A DNA stretch of 64,000 bases from Janibacter endophyticus (lineage in GTDB: Bacteria > Actinomycetota > Actinomycetes > Actinomycetales > Dermatophilaceae). This document shows, piece by piece, positions 50,081 to 58,055 of this stretch. The translations under genes were made by a program, and so were the position numbers. A model generated the notes under the pieces. The model saw nothing but the letters and a program-made list of their open reading frames with translations. It was not told where the DNA came from and made no database searches. The DNA is taken from the NCBI RefSeq assembly GCF_016888335.1, contig NZ_JAFEJG010000004.1, forward strand, positions 1,860,001 through 1,924,000, in the 5' to 3' direction. Each line of letters begins with the position of its first letter. Within the stretch, counting starts at the first letter, position 1.

Positions 50081-51418
50081 ATGGGATTTGAGTACGGCAA
50101 GTTCGTCAGCAGCGGTCTCGGCAAGCAGCTCGCCACGACCTTCGGCCTGCCTCGGCCGACCACCCTGCGTCGCCACAAGGCGGGCGGCGCCCTCATCAAC
50201 GGTGCGGTCCTGCTCACCGGCCACGGCGACGCGCCGTTGGTCCCGCAGCTCACCGCGCTCCTCGAGGGCGAAGGGGTCCAGGTCGCGACCCAGCCGTCGA
50301 CCTCGGTCGCCGGTGTCGTCGTCGACATGACGACCATCGAGACCCCGGCCGACCTCGAGTCGCTCCGCGCGATCGTCGCGCCGGCGCTGAAGACGCTCGC
50401 CCCGACCGGCCGGGTCATCGTCATCGGCCGCCCGGTCGACGAGGCCACCTCGGTCGCGCAGTCGGCCGCGCGCCGCGCGCTCGAGGGCATCGTCCGATCC
50501 ATCGGCAAGGAGATGCGTGGCGGCGGTACCGCCAACACCATCTACGTCGCCGAGGGCGCCGACGCCGGCGTCGACGCGAGCGTGCGCTTCTTCCTCTCCG
50601 GCCGGTCGGCCTACGTCGACGCGCAGGTCGTCCACGTCGACTCCCCGGTCGGCGAGGTCGTCCAGCCGCAGGACTGGGCCAAGCCGCTCGCCGGCAAGGT
50701 CGCCGTCGTCACCGGTGCCGCGCGCGGCATCGGCGCCTCGATCGCCGACGTCCTCGCCCGTGACGGCGCGACCGTCGTGTGCGTCGACATCCCGGCCGCC
50801 GGCGGCCCGCTCGCCGAGGTCGCCAACCGTCTCGGCGGCAGCGCCCTCCAGCTCGACGTCACCTCGCCCGACGCGGGCACGAAGATCGTCGAGCACGCGC
50901 AGTCGCTGCACGGCGGCTTCGACATCGTCGTGCACAACGCCGGCATCACCCGCGACAAGCTGCTCGCGAACACCGACGCCGAGCGCTGGGCCTCCGTCGT
51001 CGACGTCAACCTCAGGTCCATCCTCGCGATGAACGAGGCGCTCGTCCCGGCGATGAACGAGGGCGGTCACATCGTCAACGTCGCCTCGATCGCCGGCATC
51101 GCGGGCAACCGTGGCCAGACGAACTACGCGGCCTCCAAGGCCGGCGTCATCGGCATGACCTCGGCGCTCGCCCAGGACGACGAGATCCTCGCCAAGGGGA
51201 TCACCGTCAACGCGGTTGCCCCGGGCTTCATCGAGACCGAGATGACGGCGAAGGTCCCCTTCGCCACCCGTGAGGTCGGGCGCCTCATGAACTCGCTCTC
51301 GCAGGGCGGCAAGCCGGTCGACGTCGCCGAGACCATCGGCTGGTTCGCGTGGGACGCCAACCGTGGCGTCACCGGCAACACGGTCCGCGTCTGCGGCCAG
51401 ATGATGCTGGGCGCCTGA
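50081..51418 (+). CDS. 3-oxoacyl-ACP/CoA reductase, FabG4-like (two-domain SDR)
   Basis: 445 aa, almost twice a normal FabG. An N-terminal degenerate Rossmann-like domain (about 1-205) is followed by a C-terminal SDR domain. That domain has T-G-A-A-R-G-I-G (NAD binding), N-A-G, catalytic S and Y-A-A-S-K-A-G. This is the high-molecular-weight FabG4 architecture of actinobacteria. CAGGAG precedes ATG 50081. The stop overlaps the next ATG by 1 nt. Confidence 0.92.
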   Translation: MGFEYGKFVSSGLGKQLATTFGLPRPTTLRRHKAGGALINGAVLLTGHGDAPLVPQLTALLEGEGVQVATQPSTSVAGVVVDMTTIETPADLESLRAIVAPALKTLAPTGRVIVIGRPVDEATSVAQSAARRALEGIVRSIGKEMRGGGTANTIYVAEGADAGVDASVRFFLSGRSAYVDAQVVHVDSPVGEVVQPQDWAKPLAGKVAVVTGAARGIGASIADVLARDGATVVCVDIPAAGGPLAEVANRLGGSALQLDVTSPDAGTKIVEHAQSLHGGFDIVVHNAGITRDKLLANTDAERWASVVDVNLRSILAMNEALVPAMNEGGHIVNVASIAGIAGNRGQTNYAASKAGVIGMTSALAQDDEILAKGITVNAVAPGFIETEMTAKVPFATREVGRLMNSLSQGGKPVDVAETIGWFAWDANRGVTGNTVRVCGQMMLGA

Positions 51419-52302
51419 TGGCCGTCGAGACCCTCAAGAGCGCCCCGGCCCTCGGTCCGATCTTCGCCCGCTCCGCCCTCGGGGCGGTCGGGATCGGCGG
51501 GAAGAAGAAGGGCACGAAGCTGCCCGAGCGCAGCCTGCGCCTCGCCGCCCAGGAGATCGACCGGGCACACCTGCACGAGTACCAGCGGCTGTGCGGCTTC
51601 AACGCCGACGACGTGCTGCCGCACACGTACCCGCACATCATGGGCATGCCGCTGCAGATGACGCTCATGAGTAAGCCGGACTTCCCGCTCCCGCTCGTGG
51701 GCCTGGTCCACGTCGAGAACCAGATCACCGTCCACCGTCGGCTCACCGCGGACGACGTCCTCGACGTCACCGTCACCGCCGACCGGCTCGCGCCGCACCC
51801 GAAGGGGCGCACCGTCGACCTCGTGACGGTGGCCGAGGTCGACGGCGAGCTCGTCTGGGAGGGTCGCTCGACGTACCTCGCACGCGGCCGTGGCGACGCG
51901 GACGCACCGCGCGGCGAGGCCCCTCCGACCACGCCGACGGGTCATCCCGCCGCGGTGTGGTCGCTGCCCGGTGACCTCGGTCGGCAGTACGCGCGGGTCT
52001 CCGGCGACGTCAACCCGATCCACATGAGCGCGCTCACCGCGCGGGCGATGGGCTTCCCGTCGGCGATCGCGCACGGCATGTGGACCTACGCCCGCTGCCT
52101 CGGCTCGCTCGGGCCCCAGGCCAGCGGACCGTCGAGCAGCCACGTGTGGTTCAAGAAGCCGGTGCTCCTCCCGGGCAAGATCGAGCTCGTCGTCGCCCCG
52201 GGCCAGCCGACGGTGCTCGGTCTGCGCAAGGCCCGCAAGGCCGAGACGGAGCACCTCGTCATGACCTTCGAGACCGCGGGGGACCTACGCTCGCAGGCGT
52301 GA
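51418..52302 (+). CDS. MaoC-family dehydratase (HtdX-like)
   Basis: 294 aa, double hot-dog length. The C-terminal hydratase motif Y-A-R-V-S-G-D-V-N-P-I-H and A-I-A-H-G-M-W are present. Order thiolase-FabG4-MaoC matches the mycobacterial fadA2/fabG4/htdX set, which handles beta-oxidation or fatty-acid elongation intermediates. Coupled to fabG4 (TGATG). Confidence 0.9.
   Translation: MAVETLKSAPALGPIFARSALGAVGIGGKKKGTKLPERSLRLAAQEIDRAHLHEYQRLCGFNADDVLPHTYPHIMGMPLQMTLMSKPDFPLPLVGLVHVENQITVHRRLTADDVLDVTVTADRLAPHPKGRTVDLVTVAEVDGELVWEGRSTYLARGRGDADAPRGEAPPTTPTGHPAAVWSLPGDLGRQYARVSGDVNPIHMSALTARAMGFPSAIAHGMWTYARCLGSLGPQASGPSSSHVWFKKPVLLPGKIELVVAPGQPTVLGLRKARKAETEHLVMTFETAGDLRSQA
52286..52291 (+). 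promoter_or_regulatory. Possible internal leaderless -10 hexamer TACGCT
   Basis: TACGCT inside the end of maoC lies 7 nt before GTG 52299. The downstream gene may have its own promoter. Confidence 0.35.
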
Positions 52303-53300
52303 GCCGTTACGAAGACCTCGACGAGCAGCGCCAGGTCGCCGTCGTCACCCAGGCGGCGCGCCTGGCCCTGCCGCTGCTCGGGATCGAGGCCCAGCACGTC
52401 GGCCTCGTCACTCACGCCTACAACACGACCTTCGCCGTCGATCTCGTCGCCGGGGGACGCGTCGCCGTCCGCGTCCTCGTCAACAGCATCGCCGACGACG
52501 CCCACGTCCGTGGCCAGCTCGCCTGGGCGCAGGCCCTGGCCGTCGCTGGGGTGCCGGTGCCGCCGCCGTGGTTCGGGCCCGGCGGCGAGGACGTGGTCGT
52601 CGTGCGGCCCGAGGGCGCCGGCCGCGACTTCCGGGTCTGCGCGTCGTGGTGGGTGACCGGCACGGTCCACCCGGAGATCACCACCGACCAGACGCACGCC
52701 CTCGGCGGCGTGATGGCCCGCATGCACGGGCAGGCGAGCCGGTGGTCCTTCCCCGACGGGACGGGGTTCCCGACGATGGCCGACCCCTTCTGCGGCTACC
52801 CCGACCTCGTGACGCCGGCCCTGACGGACCAGGCAGACCGGGCCGTCGTCGCCGAGGCGGTGCGACGGTCGCAGACGGCCGTCGACGCCGCCAACGCCAT
52901 CGGCGTCCTGCCGGTCCACGGAGACCTGCACGCCGGCAACCTGCTGTGGGAGGACGGCCGGGTGGAGCCGTACGTCCTCGACCTCGACGACGCCGTCGTC
53001 GCCTCTCCCGCCCACGACATCGCGGTGACCGCCTTCTACACCCGCCGGTCGGGGGACCCGGAAGCGATGACGAGACTCTTTGCCGGGTACGCCGAGCACG
53101 CAGCCCTCCCGCCCGTCAGCTCGAGCATCTTCGAGGGCCTCGTCGCGGCCCGGCAGCTCACCCTGACCGCCTCCTTGCTCGCGACGGTCACGCCGTCGTT
53201 CCGGGCCGAGGCCGAGGCCTACCTCACGACGACGACGGTTCGCCTGCGCCACTACCTCGACGAAGGAGTGCTGGACAGCCGCCTCACCGCTGCCGGGTGA
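52299..53300 (+). CDS. APH-family phosphotransferase (kinase-like)
   Basis: 333 aa. The catalytic loop H-G-D-L-H-A-G-N-L-L and the metal-binding L-D-L-D-D place it in the aminoglycoside/homoserine/choline kinase superfamily. Substrate unknown. GTG 52299 overlaps the maoC stop by 4 nt. Confidence 0.85.
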   Translation: MSRYEDLDEQRQVAVVTQAARLALPLLGIEAQHVGLVTHAYNTTFAVDLVAGGRVAVRVLVNSIADDAHVRGQLAWAQALAVAGVPVPPPWFGPGGEDVVVVRPEGAGRDFRVCASWWVTGTVHPEITTDQTHALGGVMARMHGQASRWSFPDGTGFPTMADPFCGYPDLVTPALTDQADRAVVAEAVRRSQTAVDAANAIGVLPVHGDLHAGNLLWEDGRVEPYVLDLDDAVVASPAHDIAVTAFYTRRSGDPEAMTRLFAGYAEHAALPPVSSSIFEGLVAARQLTLTASLLATVTPSFRAEAEAYLTTTTVRLRHYLDEGVLDSRLTAAG

Positions 53301-53302
53301 TC

Positions 53303-53308
53303 TACGGT
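53303..53308 (+). promoter_or_regulatory. Leaderless-type -10 hexamer TACGGT
   Basis: TACGGT lies 7 nt before ATG 53316. Confidence 0.45.
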
Positions 53309-53315
53309 CCCTCTC

Positions 53316-54533
53316 ATGGACCCCGCAGCACCCGAGGCGCACCACGAGGCCTGGCACCGGCGCCTGCGCAACGACGTCGTCAGCCCGCTCACGGCGGGTG
53401 TGCGAGGTCTGCGGTCCGGGGACCCCGAGGCCCGCTCAGGGCTGCTCCTCATCGTCAAGGCAGCGGTCGCCGGAACCCTCGCCTGGGTCTTTGCCGACCG
53501 CATCGTCGGCTCGCCGACCCCCAGCTACGCCCCCATGGCCGCGATGCTCGTCGTCGAGCGGACGATCGCCCGGTCGGTCAGCGGGAGCGTGCGCCGTCTC
53601 GTCGCCGTGCTCCTCGGGATGGGGCTGGCGGCGGCCATCGGCCTGACCCTGGGCCTGTCGTGGTGGACGATGCTGCTCGCCCTGCTCATCGGGATGACGA
53701 TCTCGCGAGCGCCGATCCTCGGGGACCACGCGACGATGGTCCCGATCATGGCGCTGCTCTCCCTGCTCACGGCAGGCGGGACCGACGAGGACTTCACGAT
53801 CATCACCCTGCTCGAGACTCTCGGCGGGGGGATCATCGGCATCACCGTCAATGCGGCTCTCATGCCGCCGGCCCTCGTCCAGACCTCGCAGGACGAGGTC
53901 CGCCGGGTCGCCACGGACGCGTACACGCTGCTCGCCGACATGGGCCGCGGACTGACGACCGAGTGGGACGCAAGCGACGCCCAGGGCTGGGTCGAGCGCA
54001 GCCAGCGGCTGGCTGACGAGGCCCCCGTCGTGCTCGCCGCGGTCGACCTCGGCCAGGAGAGCACCCTCATGCACCCGCAGCGCGCCGTGCGCGAGGTCGA
54101 GGCCGACTGGGCGGGCTACCGCGCCTCGGTGCGCACGCTGAGAGCCGTGCAGCACAACATCGCCGGGATCGCGGCCACTCTCGCCGAGGTGCGCGACCGC
54201 GACAACCCGCTCGATCCGCCGAGCGCGGGCTACCTGGGGTCCTTCGGCGAGCTGCTGCTGGACCTGGCCCGCAGCCTGGCGATCCTCGAGCGCACCGACG
54301 ACGACGCGAGCGATGAGCTCAGTGGGGTCATCAGCGACCTCCACCACCGCCTGGCGTCCCTCGCCGAGGACGTCCGGGAGGACGGCGTCGGCGTCTTCGC
54401 ATACGGCGCGATGCTCGTCGACGCCGTGCGGATGGTCCGGCTCGTCGACGAGAGCCGTCCGGAGCTCGCGCTGCCCGCGGGCAGCCTGCCGGACGAGGAC
54501 CTCGAGGTGGGGCCGGGGCCGGACGGCGGATAG
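53316..54533 (+). CDS. FUSC/aromatic acid exporter family membrane protein
   Basis: 405 aa. Six hydrophobic segments lie in residues 45-190 ([16 protein letters not shown] after the second). A long helical cytoplasmic C-terminal half follows. This fits half-size FUSC exporters related to AaeB. Substrate unknown. Confidence 0.8.
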   Translation: MDPAAPEAHHEAWHRRLRNDVVSPLTAGVRGLRSGDPEARSGLLLIVKAAVAGTLAWVFADRIVGSPTPSYAPMAAMLVVERTIARSVSGSVRRLVAVLLGMGLAAAIGLTLGLSWWTMLLALLIGMTISRAPILGDHATMVPIMALLSLLTAGGTDEDFTIITLLETLGGGIIGITVNAALMPPALVQTSQDEVRRVATDAYTLLADMGRGLTTEWDASDAQGWVERSQRLADEAPVVLAAVDLGQESTLMHPQRAVREVEADWAGYRASVRTLRAVQHNIAGIAATLAEVRDRDNPLDPPSAGYLGSFGELLLDLARSLAILERTDDDASDELSGVISDLHHRLASLAEDVREDGVGVFAYGAMLVDAVRMVRLVDESRPELALPAGSLPDEDLEVGPGPDGG

Positions 54534-54586
54534 AGTCGGGCTGCTGCCCGTCCGGGCCGCGAACCCGTCTCTCCCAGGAGTACCCC

Positions 54587-56578
54587 GTGCCTGCCCAGCT
54601 CACCGTGAACGTCGCCGGAAGCGAGCGAACGGTCGACGCGGGCACCACGGCCGCCGACCTCTTCGGCGACGACCGGGCGGTCCTCGTCGCGCGTGTCAAC
54701 GGCGAGCTGCGCGACCTCGCGCACGTCCTTGCCGACGCCGACGTCGTCGAGCCGGTGACGGCCCAGGAGCAGGACGGCCTGGACGTCCTGCGGCACAGCG
54801 CCGCCCACGTCCTCGCCCAGGCAGTCCAGCAGGCCCACCCCGACGCCAGGCTCGGCATCGGCCCGCCGATCCGGGACGGCTTCTACTACGACTTCGACGT
54901 GGCCGAGCCCTTCACCCCCGAGGACCTCAAGGCGCTCGAGAAGGCGATGCAGCGGATCATCAACGAGGGCCAGACCTTCGTGCGACGCGAGATCGAGGAC
55001 GAGGCGGCGCTCGCGGAGCTCAAGGACGAGCCGTACAAGTGCGAGCTCATCGGCCTCAAGGGCGGCTCCGCAGAGGATGCCGCAGAAGGGGCGGGCGTCG
55101 AGGTCGGCGGCGCCCAGCTGACGATCTACGACAACGTCCGTCGCGACGGCTCGGTCGCCTGGGGCGACCTGTGCCGCGGCCCGCACGTCCCGAGCACGAA
55201 GGTCCTCGGCAACGCGTACAAGATCATGCGCAGCGCCGCCGCCTACTGGCGCGGGTCGGAGAAGAACCCGCAGCTGCAGCGGATCTACGGCACGGCCTGG
55301 CCGTCCAAGGACGAGCTCAAGGCCTACCTCGACCGGCTCGCCGAGGCCGAGCGCCGCGACCACCGCAAGCTCGGCCGCGAGCTCGATCTCTTCTCCTTCC
55401 CCGACGAGATCGGCTCCGGGCTGCCCGTCTTCCACCCCAGGGGCGGCGTCATCAAGCGCGTCATGGAGGACTACGTCCGGCAGCGGCACATCGAGGAGGG
55501 CTTCCAGTACGTCGGGACCCCGCACATCGCCAAGGAGGGCCTCTTCCACACCTCGGGCCACCTCCCGTACTACGGCGAGGGGATGTTCGACCCCTTCGAC
55601 GTCGACGGCATGGACTACCGCCTCAAGGCGATGAACTGCCCGATGCACAACCTCATCTACCGCAGCCGGCAGCGGTCCTACCGTGACCTGCCGCTGCGCT
55701 ACTTCGAGTTCGGCCACGTCTACCGGCACGAGAAGTCCGGTGTGATCCACGGGCTGACCCGGGTGCGTGGCTTCGCCCAGGACGACAGCCACTCCTACGT
55801 CACCAAGGAGCAGGCACCGGCGGAGATCAAGCACCTCCTCGACTTCGTCCTCGGGCTGCTCCGCGACTTCGGGCTCGACGACTTCTACCTCGAGCTCTCC
55901 ACGCGGGACGAGAGCGGCGACAAGAAGGACAAGTTCATCGGCTCCGACGAGGACTGGGCCGAGGCGACGAAGGTCCTCGAGGACGTCTGCGTCGCCTCCG
56001 GTCTCGAGCTCGTCGCCGACCCCGGCGGTGCCGCCTACTACGGGCCGAAGGTCTCCGTCCAGGCGCGTGACGCCATCGGCCGGACCTGGCAGATGAGCAC
56101 GATCCAGTACGACTTCAACCAGCCCTCCGCAGACCGCTTCAACCTCGAGTACCAGGCGGCCGACGGCTCGCGGCAGCAGCCGGTGATGATCCACTCGGCG
56201 AAGTTCGGCTCGATCGAGCGCTTCATCGGCGTCCTCGTCGAGCACTACGCCGGCGCCTTCCCGGTATGGCTCTCGCCCGTCCAGGCGCTCGGTGTGCCGG
56301 TGGCCGAGGACTTCGAGCCCTACCTCCAGGGCGTCCTCGACCAGTTCGCCGCGGCGGGCGTGCGGGTCGAGATGGACAGCACCGACGACCGGTTCCCGAA
56401 GAAGATCCGCAACGCGAGCAGGTCCAAGGTTCCCTTCACCCTCATCGCCGGTGCCGAGGACATGGAGGCCGGCGCGGTCTCCTTCCGCTACCGCGACGGC
56501 TCGCAGGAGAACGGCGTGCCGGTCGCGGAGGCGATCGCGAAGATCGTCGAGGCGATCGAGACCCGCGCCCAGGTCTGA
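54587..56578 (+). CDS. thrS: Threonyl-tRNA synthetase
   Basis: 663 aa, full length. Domains in order: N-terminal TGS (1-60), editing domain with [11 protein letters not shown], class II core and C-terminal anticodon-binding domain. Core motifs are F-Y-Y-D-F-D, M-N-C-P-M-H-N (Zn Cys and His) and E-F-G-H-V-Y-R-H-E. It charges tRNA-Thr. GTG 54587 has CAGGAG 7 nt upstream. It starts the conserved thrS-HIT-pgsA-patA-pimA neighbourhood of actinobacteria. No T-box leader is evident in the 53-bp gap before it. Confidence 0.96.
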   Translation: MPAQLTVNVAGSERTVDAGTTAADLFGDDRAVLVARVNGELRDLAHVLADADVVEPVTAQEQDGLDVLRHSAAHVLAQAVQQAHPDARLGIGPPIRDGFYYDFDVAEPFTPEDLKALEKAMQRIINEGQTFVRREIEDEAALAELKDEPYKCELIGLKGGSAEDAAEGAGVEVGGAQLTIYDNVRRDGSVAWGDLCRGPHVPSTKVLGNAYKIMRSAAAYWRGSEKNPQLQRIYGTAWPSKDELKAYLDRLAEAERRDHRKLGRELDLFSFPDEIGSGLPVFHPRGGVIKRVMEDYVRQRHIEEGFQYVGTPHIAKEGLFHTSGHLPYYGEGMFDPFDVDGMDYRLKAMNCPMHNLIYRSRQRSYRDLPLRYFEFGHVYRHEKSGVIHGLTRVRGFAQDDSHSYVTKEQAPAEIKHLLDFVLGLLRDFGLDDFYLELSTRDESGDKKDKFIGSDEDWAEATKVLEDVCVASGLELVADPGGAAYYGPKVSVQARDAIGRTWQMSTIQYDFNQPSADRFNLEYQAADGSRQQPVMIHSAKFGSIERFIGVLVEHYAGAFPVWLSPVQALGVPVAEDFEPYLQGVLDQFAAAGVRVEMDSTDDRFPKKIRNASRSKVPFTLIAGAEDMEAGAVSFRYRDGSQENGVPVAEAIAKIVEAIETRAQV

Positions 56579-56589
56579 CCCCCCGAGGA

Positions 56590-56595
56590 TAGGTT
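56590..56595 (+). promoter_or_regulatory. Leaderless-type -10 hexamer TAGGTT
   Basis: TAGGTT lies 7 nt before ATG 56603, just after the thrS stop. Confidence 0.5.
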
Positions 56596-56602
56596 GAGCG
56601 GC

Positions 56603-57058
56603 ATGGACGCCCGTATCCGGCCCGTCGAGCGCCGCGACGCCTTCTCCCTGGCGGCGCTGCGGATCCAGCACGACCGAGAGCTCGGGCGCCCGCCGCGGCC
56701 GGGGTTCATCACCGAGTACGCCGACGCCTTCCTCGCCGAGATCGACGACCACCGAGGGTGGATCGCGGAGGAGGCCGACGGCAACCCGGTCGGCTGCCTG
56801 CTGGCGCTGCGGGTCCGCAAGCTCCCGACCCTCATGGCGCCGGGTCGGCCGGAGTGGTGGTACGTCCAGTCCGTCTTCGTCTGCACCGACCGGAGGCGTC
56901 AAGGCATCGGCGCGGCCCTGCTCACCGAGGTCAGGCGGGCCGCCCGGGACGAAGGGGTGCGATGGCTGGAGCTGCGCAGCAGCGACGCCGGACGGCCGCT
57001 CTTCGAGCACGGTGGCTTCACCACCCCTTCGCCCCGTCTCATGCAGTGGACCCCGTGA
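56603..57058 (+). CDS. GNAT-family N-acetyltransferase
   Basis: 151 aa. The acetyl-CoA site V-F-V-C-T-D-R-R-R-Q-G-I-G-A-A-L-L and the final strand L-F-E-H-G-G-F mark a GNAT. Substrate unknown. It stands between thrS and the HIT gene, where most relatives have no gene, and has its own promoter and terminator. Confidence 0.87.
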   Translation: MDARIRPVERRDAFSLAALRIQHDRELGRPPRPGFITEYADAFLAEIDDHRGWIAEEADGNPVGCLLALRVRKLPTLMAPGRPEWWYVQSVFVCTDRRRQGIGAALLTEVRRAARDEGVRWLELRSSDAGRPLFEHGGFTTPSPRLMQWTP

Positions 57059-57071
57059 GGGCCGACGACCC

Positions 57072-57108
57072 GGTGGGCCCCGCGAGCTCATACCTCGCGG
57101 GGCCCACC
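57072..57108 (+). terminator. Terminator of the GNAT gene
   Basis: A perfect 15-bp stem (57072-57086 with 57094-57108) with loop CTCATAC, 13 nt after the stop codon. Confidence 0.8.
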
Positions 57109-57436
57109 GTGGTCCTTGCTCCAGTCAAGACGACCTGAAGAGGTCGCCCACGCAGGCGCGCCGTCCGCCCGGCGCCGGGCTCTTGTGCCCGTCGGCGAAC
57201 CGGCGTACAACTCTTCCTTACCGATCCACCCCGGTGGGTCGGGACCGGGATCTGAAACGAAACCCGCACGAGACGGCCTACCGTCTCGACCGCACGGTGA
57301 TGCGTCGGGGGATTCCATGAGCGACCCCGCGAGGCACGATCATCACGTCGGCCGCACCGAGGGCCCGGGCACTCATACTGCCCGGGCCCTCACCGCGCCC
57401 GGCGCCTGCGCGCGCCGGGTGCCTAGGATCAGGCGC
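57109..57436 (+). other. Intergenic stretch with a second strong hairpin upstream of the HIT gene
   Basis: 328 bp without a supported gene. A perfect 13-bp hairpin (57359-57371 with 57379-57391) has the same loop, CTCATAC, as the GNAT terminator. A frame from ATG 57318 continues into the HIT gene but would have to be translated through this hairpin. A short transcript ending at the hairpin is possible. Confidence 0.4.
57424..57429 (+). promoter_or_regulatory. Leaderless-type -10 hexamer TAGGAT
   Basis: TAGGAT lies 7 nt before ATG 57437 and supports that start. Confidence 0.5.
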
Positions 57437-58000
57437 ATGAGCGAGCCCACCGCAGACCAGCTGCCGACCGAGGACGGTCGGGCGCTCGCCGGGGTGCCCG
57501 ACGGCTTCGACCGGCTGTGGACCCCCCACCGCATGGCGTACGTGACGGGGGAGAGGCCGAGCAAGGACGCGGGGGACGGGTGCCCCTTCTGTGTCGCGCC
57601 GGGTCGGCCCGACGAGGAGAGCCTCGTCGTGGCGCGCGGCGAGCACTGCTTCGTCGTGATGAACCTCTTCCCGTACAACGCCGGTCACGTGCTCGTCTGC
57701 CCGTACCGTCACGTCTCGCTCTACGTCGACCTCACCGACGAGGAGACCCTCGAGTTCACCGCGATGACGAAGACGGCGATCCGGGTGCTCCAGGAGACCT
57801 CCGGCCCGCACGGCTTCAACCTCGGGATGAACCAGGGCGAGGTCGCCGGCGCCGGGGTTGCCGCGCACCTGCACCAGCACGTCATCCCGCGCTGGGGCGG
57901 GGACATGAACTTCCTGCCGATCGTCGCGCAGACCAAGGCGATCCCCGTCCTCCTCGAGGACGCCCGCCGGAGCCTCGCGCAGGCCTGGCCCACCGCCTGA
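57437..58000 (+). CDS. HIT-family hydrolase/Ap4A phosphorylase-like
   Basis: 187 aa. Histidine triad H-L-H-Q-H-V-I-P-R-W, zinc-like C-P-F-C, and M-N-L-F-P-Y-N-A-G-H. The orthologue in this neighbourhood in mycobacteria (Rv2613c) is an Ap4A phosphorylase, so nucleotide-phosphate cleavage is likely. The link to PIM synthesis is positional only. Confidence 0.9.
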   Translation: MSEPTADQLPTEDGRALAGVPDGFDRLWTPHRMAYVTGERPSKDAGDGCPFCVAPGRPDEESLVVARGEHCFVVMNLFPYNAGHVLVCPYRHVSLYVDLTDEETLEFTAMTKTAIRVLQETSGPHGFNLGMNQGEVAGAGVAAHLHQHVIPRWGGDMNFLPIVAQTKAIPVLLEDARRSLAQAWPTA

Positions 58001-58004
58001 CGGT

Positions 58005-58047
58005 GCCAGGACGGTCCGTCCCCGGTCACGGGCCGTCCCGTCCTGGC
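58005..58047. terminator. Convergent terminator between HIT and EF-G-like genes
   Basis: GCCAGGACG (58005-58013) pairs with CGTCCTGGC (58039-58047), and the inner 25 nt can pair further. It lies 4 nt after the HIT stop and 8 nt after the opposing stop. Confidence 0.6.
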
Positions 58048-58055
58048 GAGGCGGC

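Noticed and set aside
54230-57091. Long minus-strand open frame (over 950 codons) opposite thrS and GNAT
   Set aside because: Composition is the antisense signature (repeated V-D/R-H/E-V patterns) and thrS on the plus strand is unambiguous.
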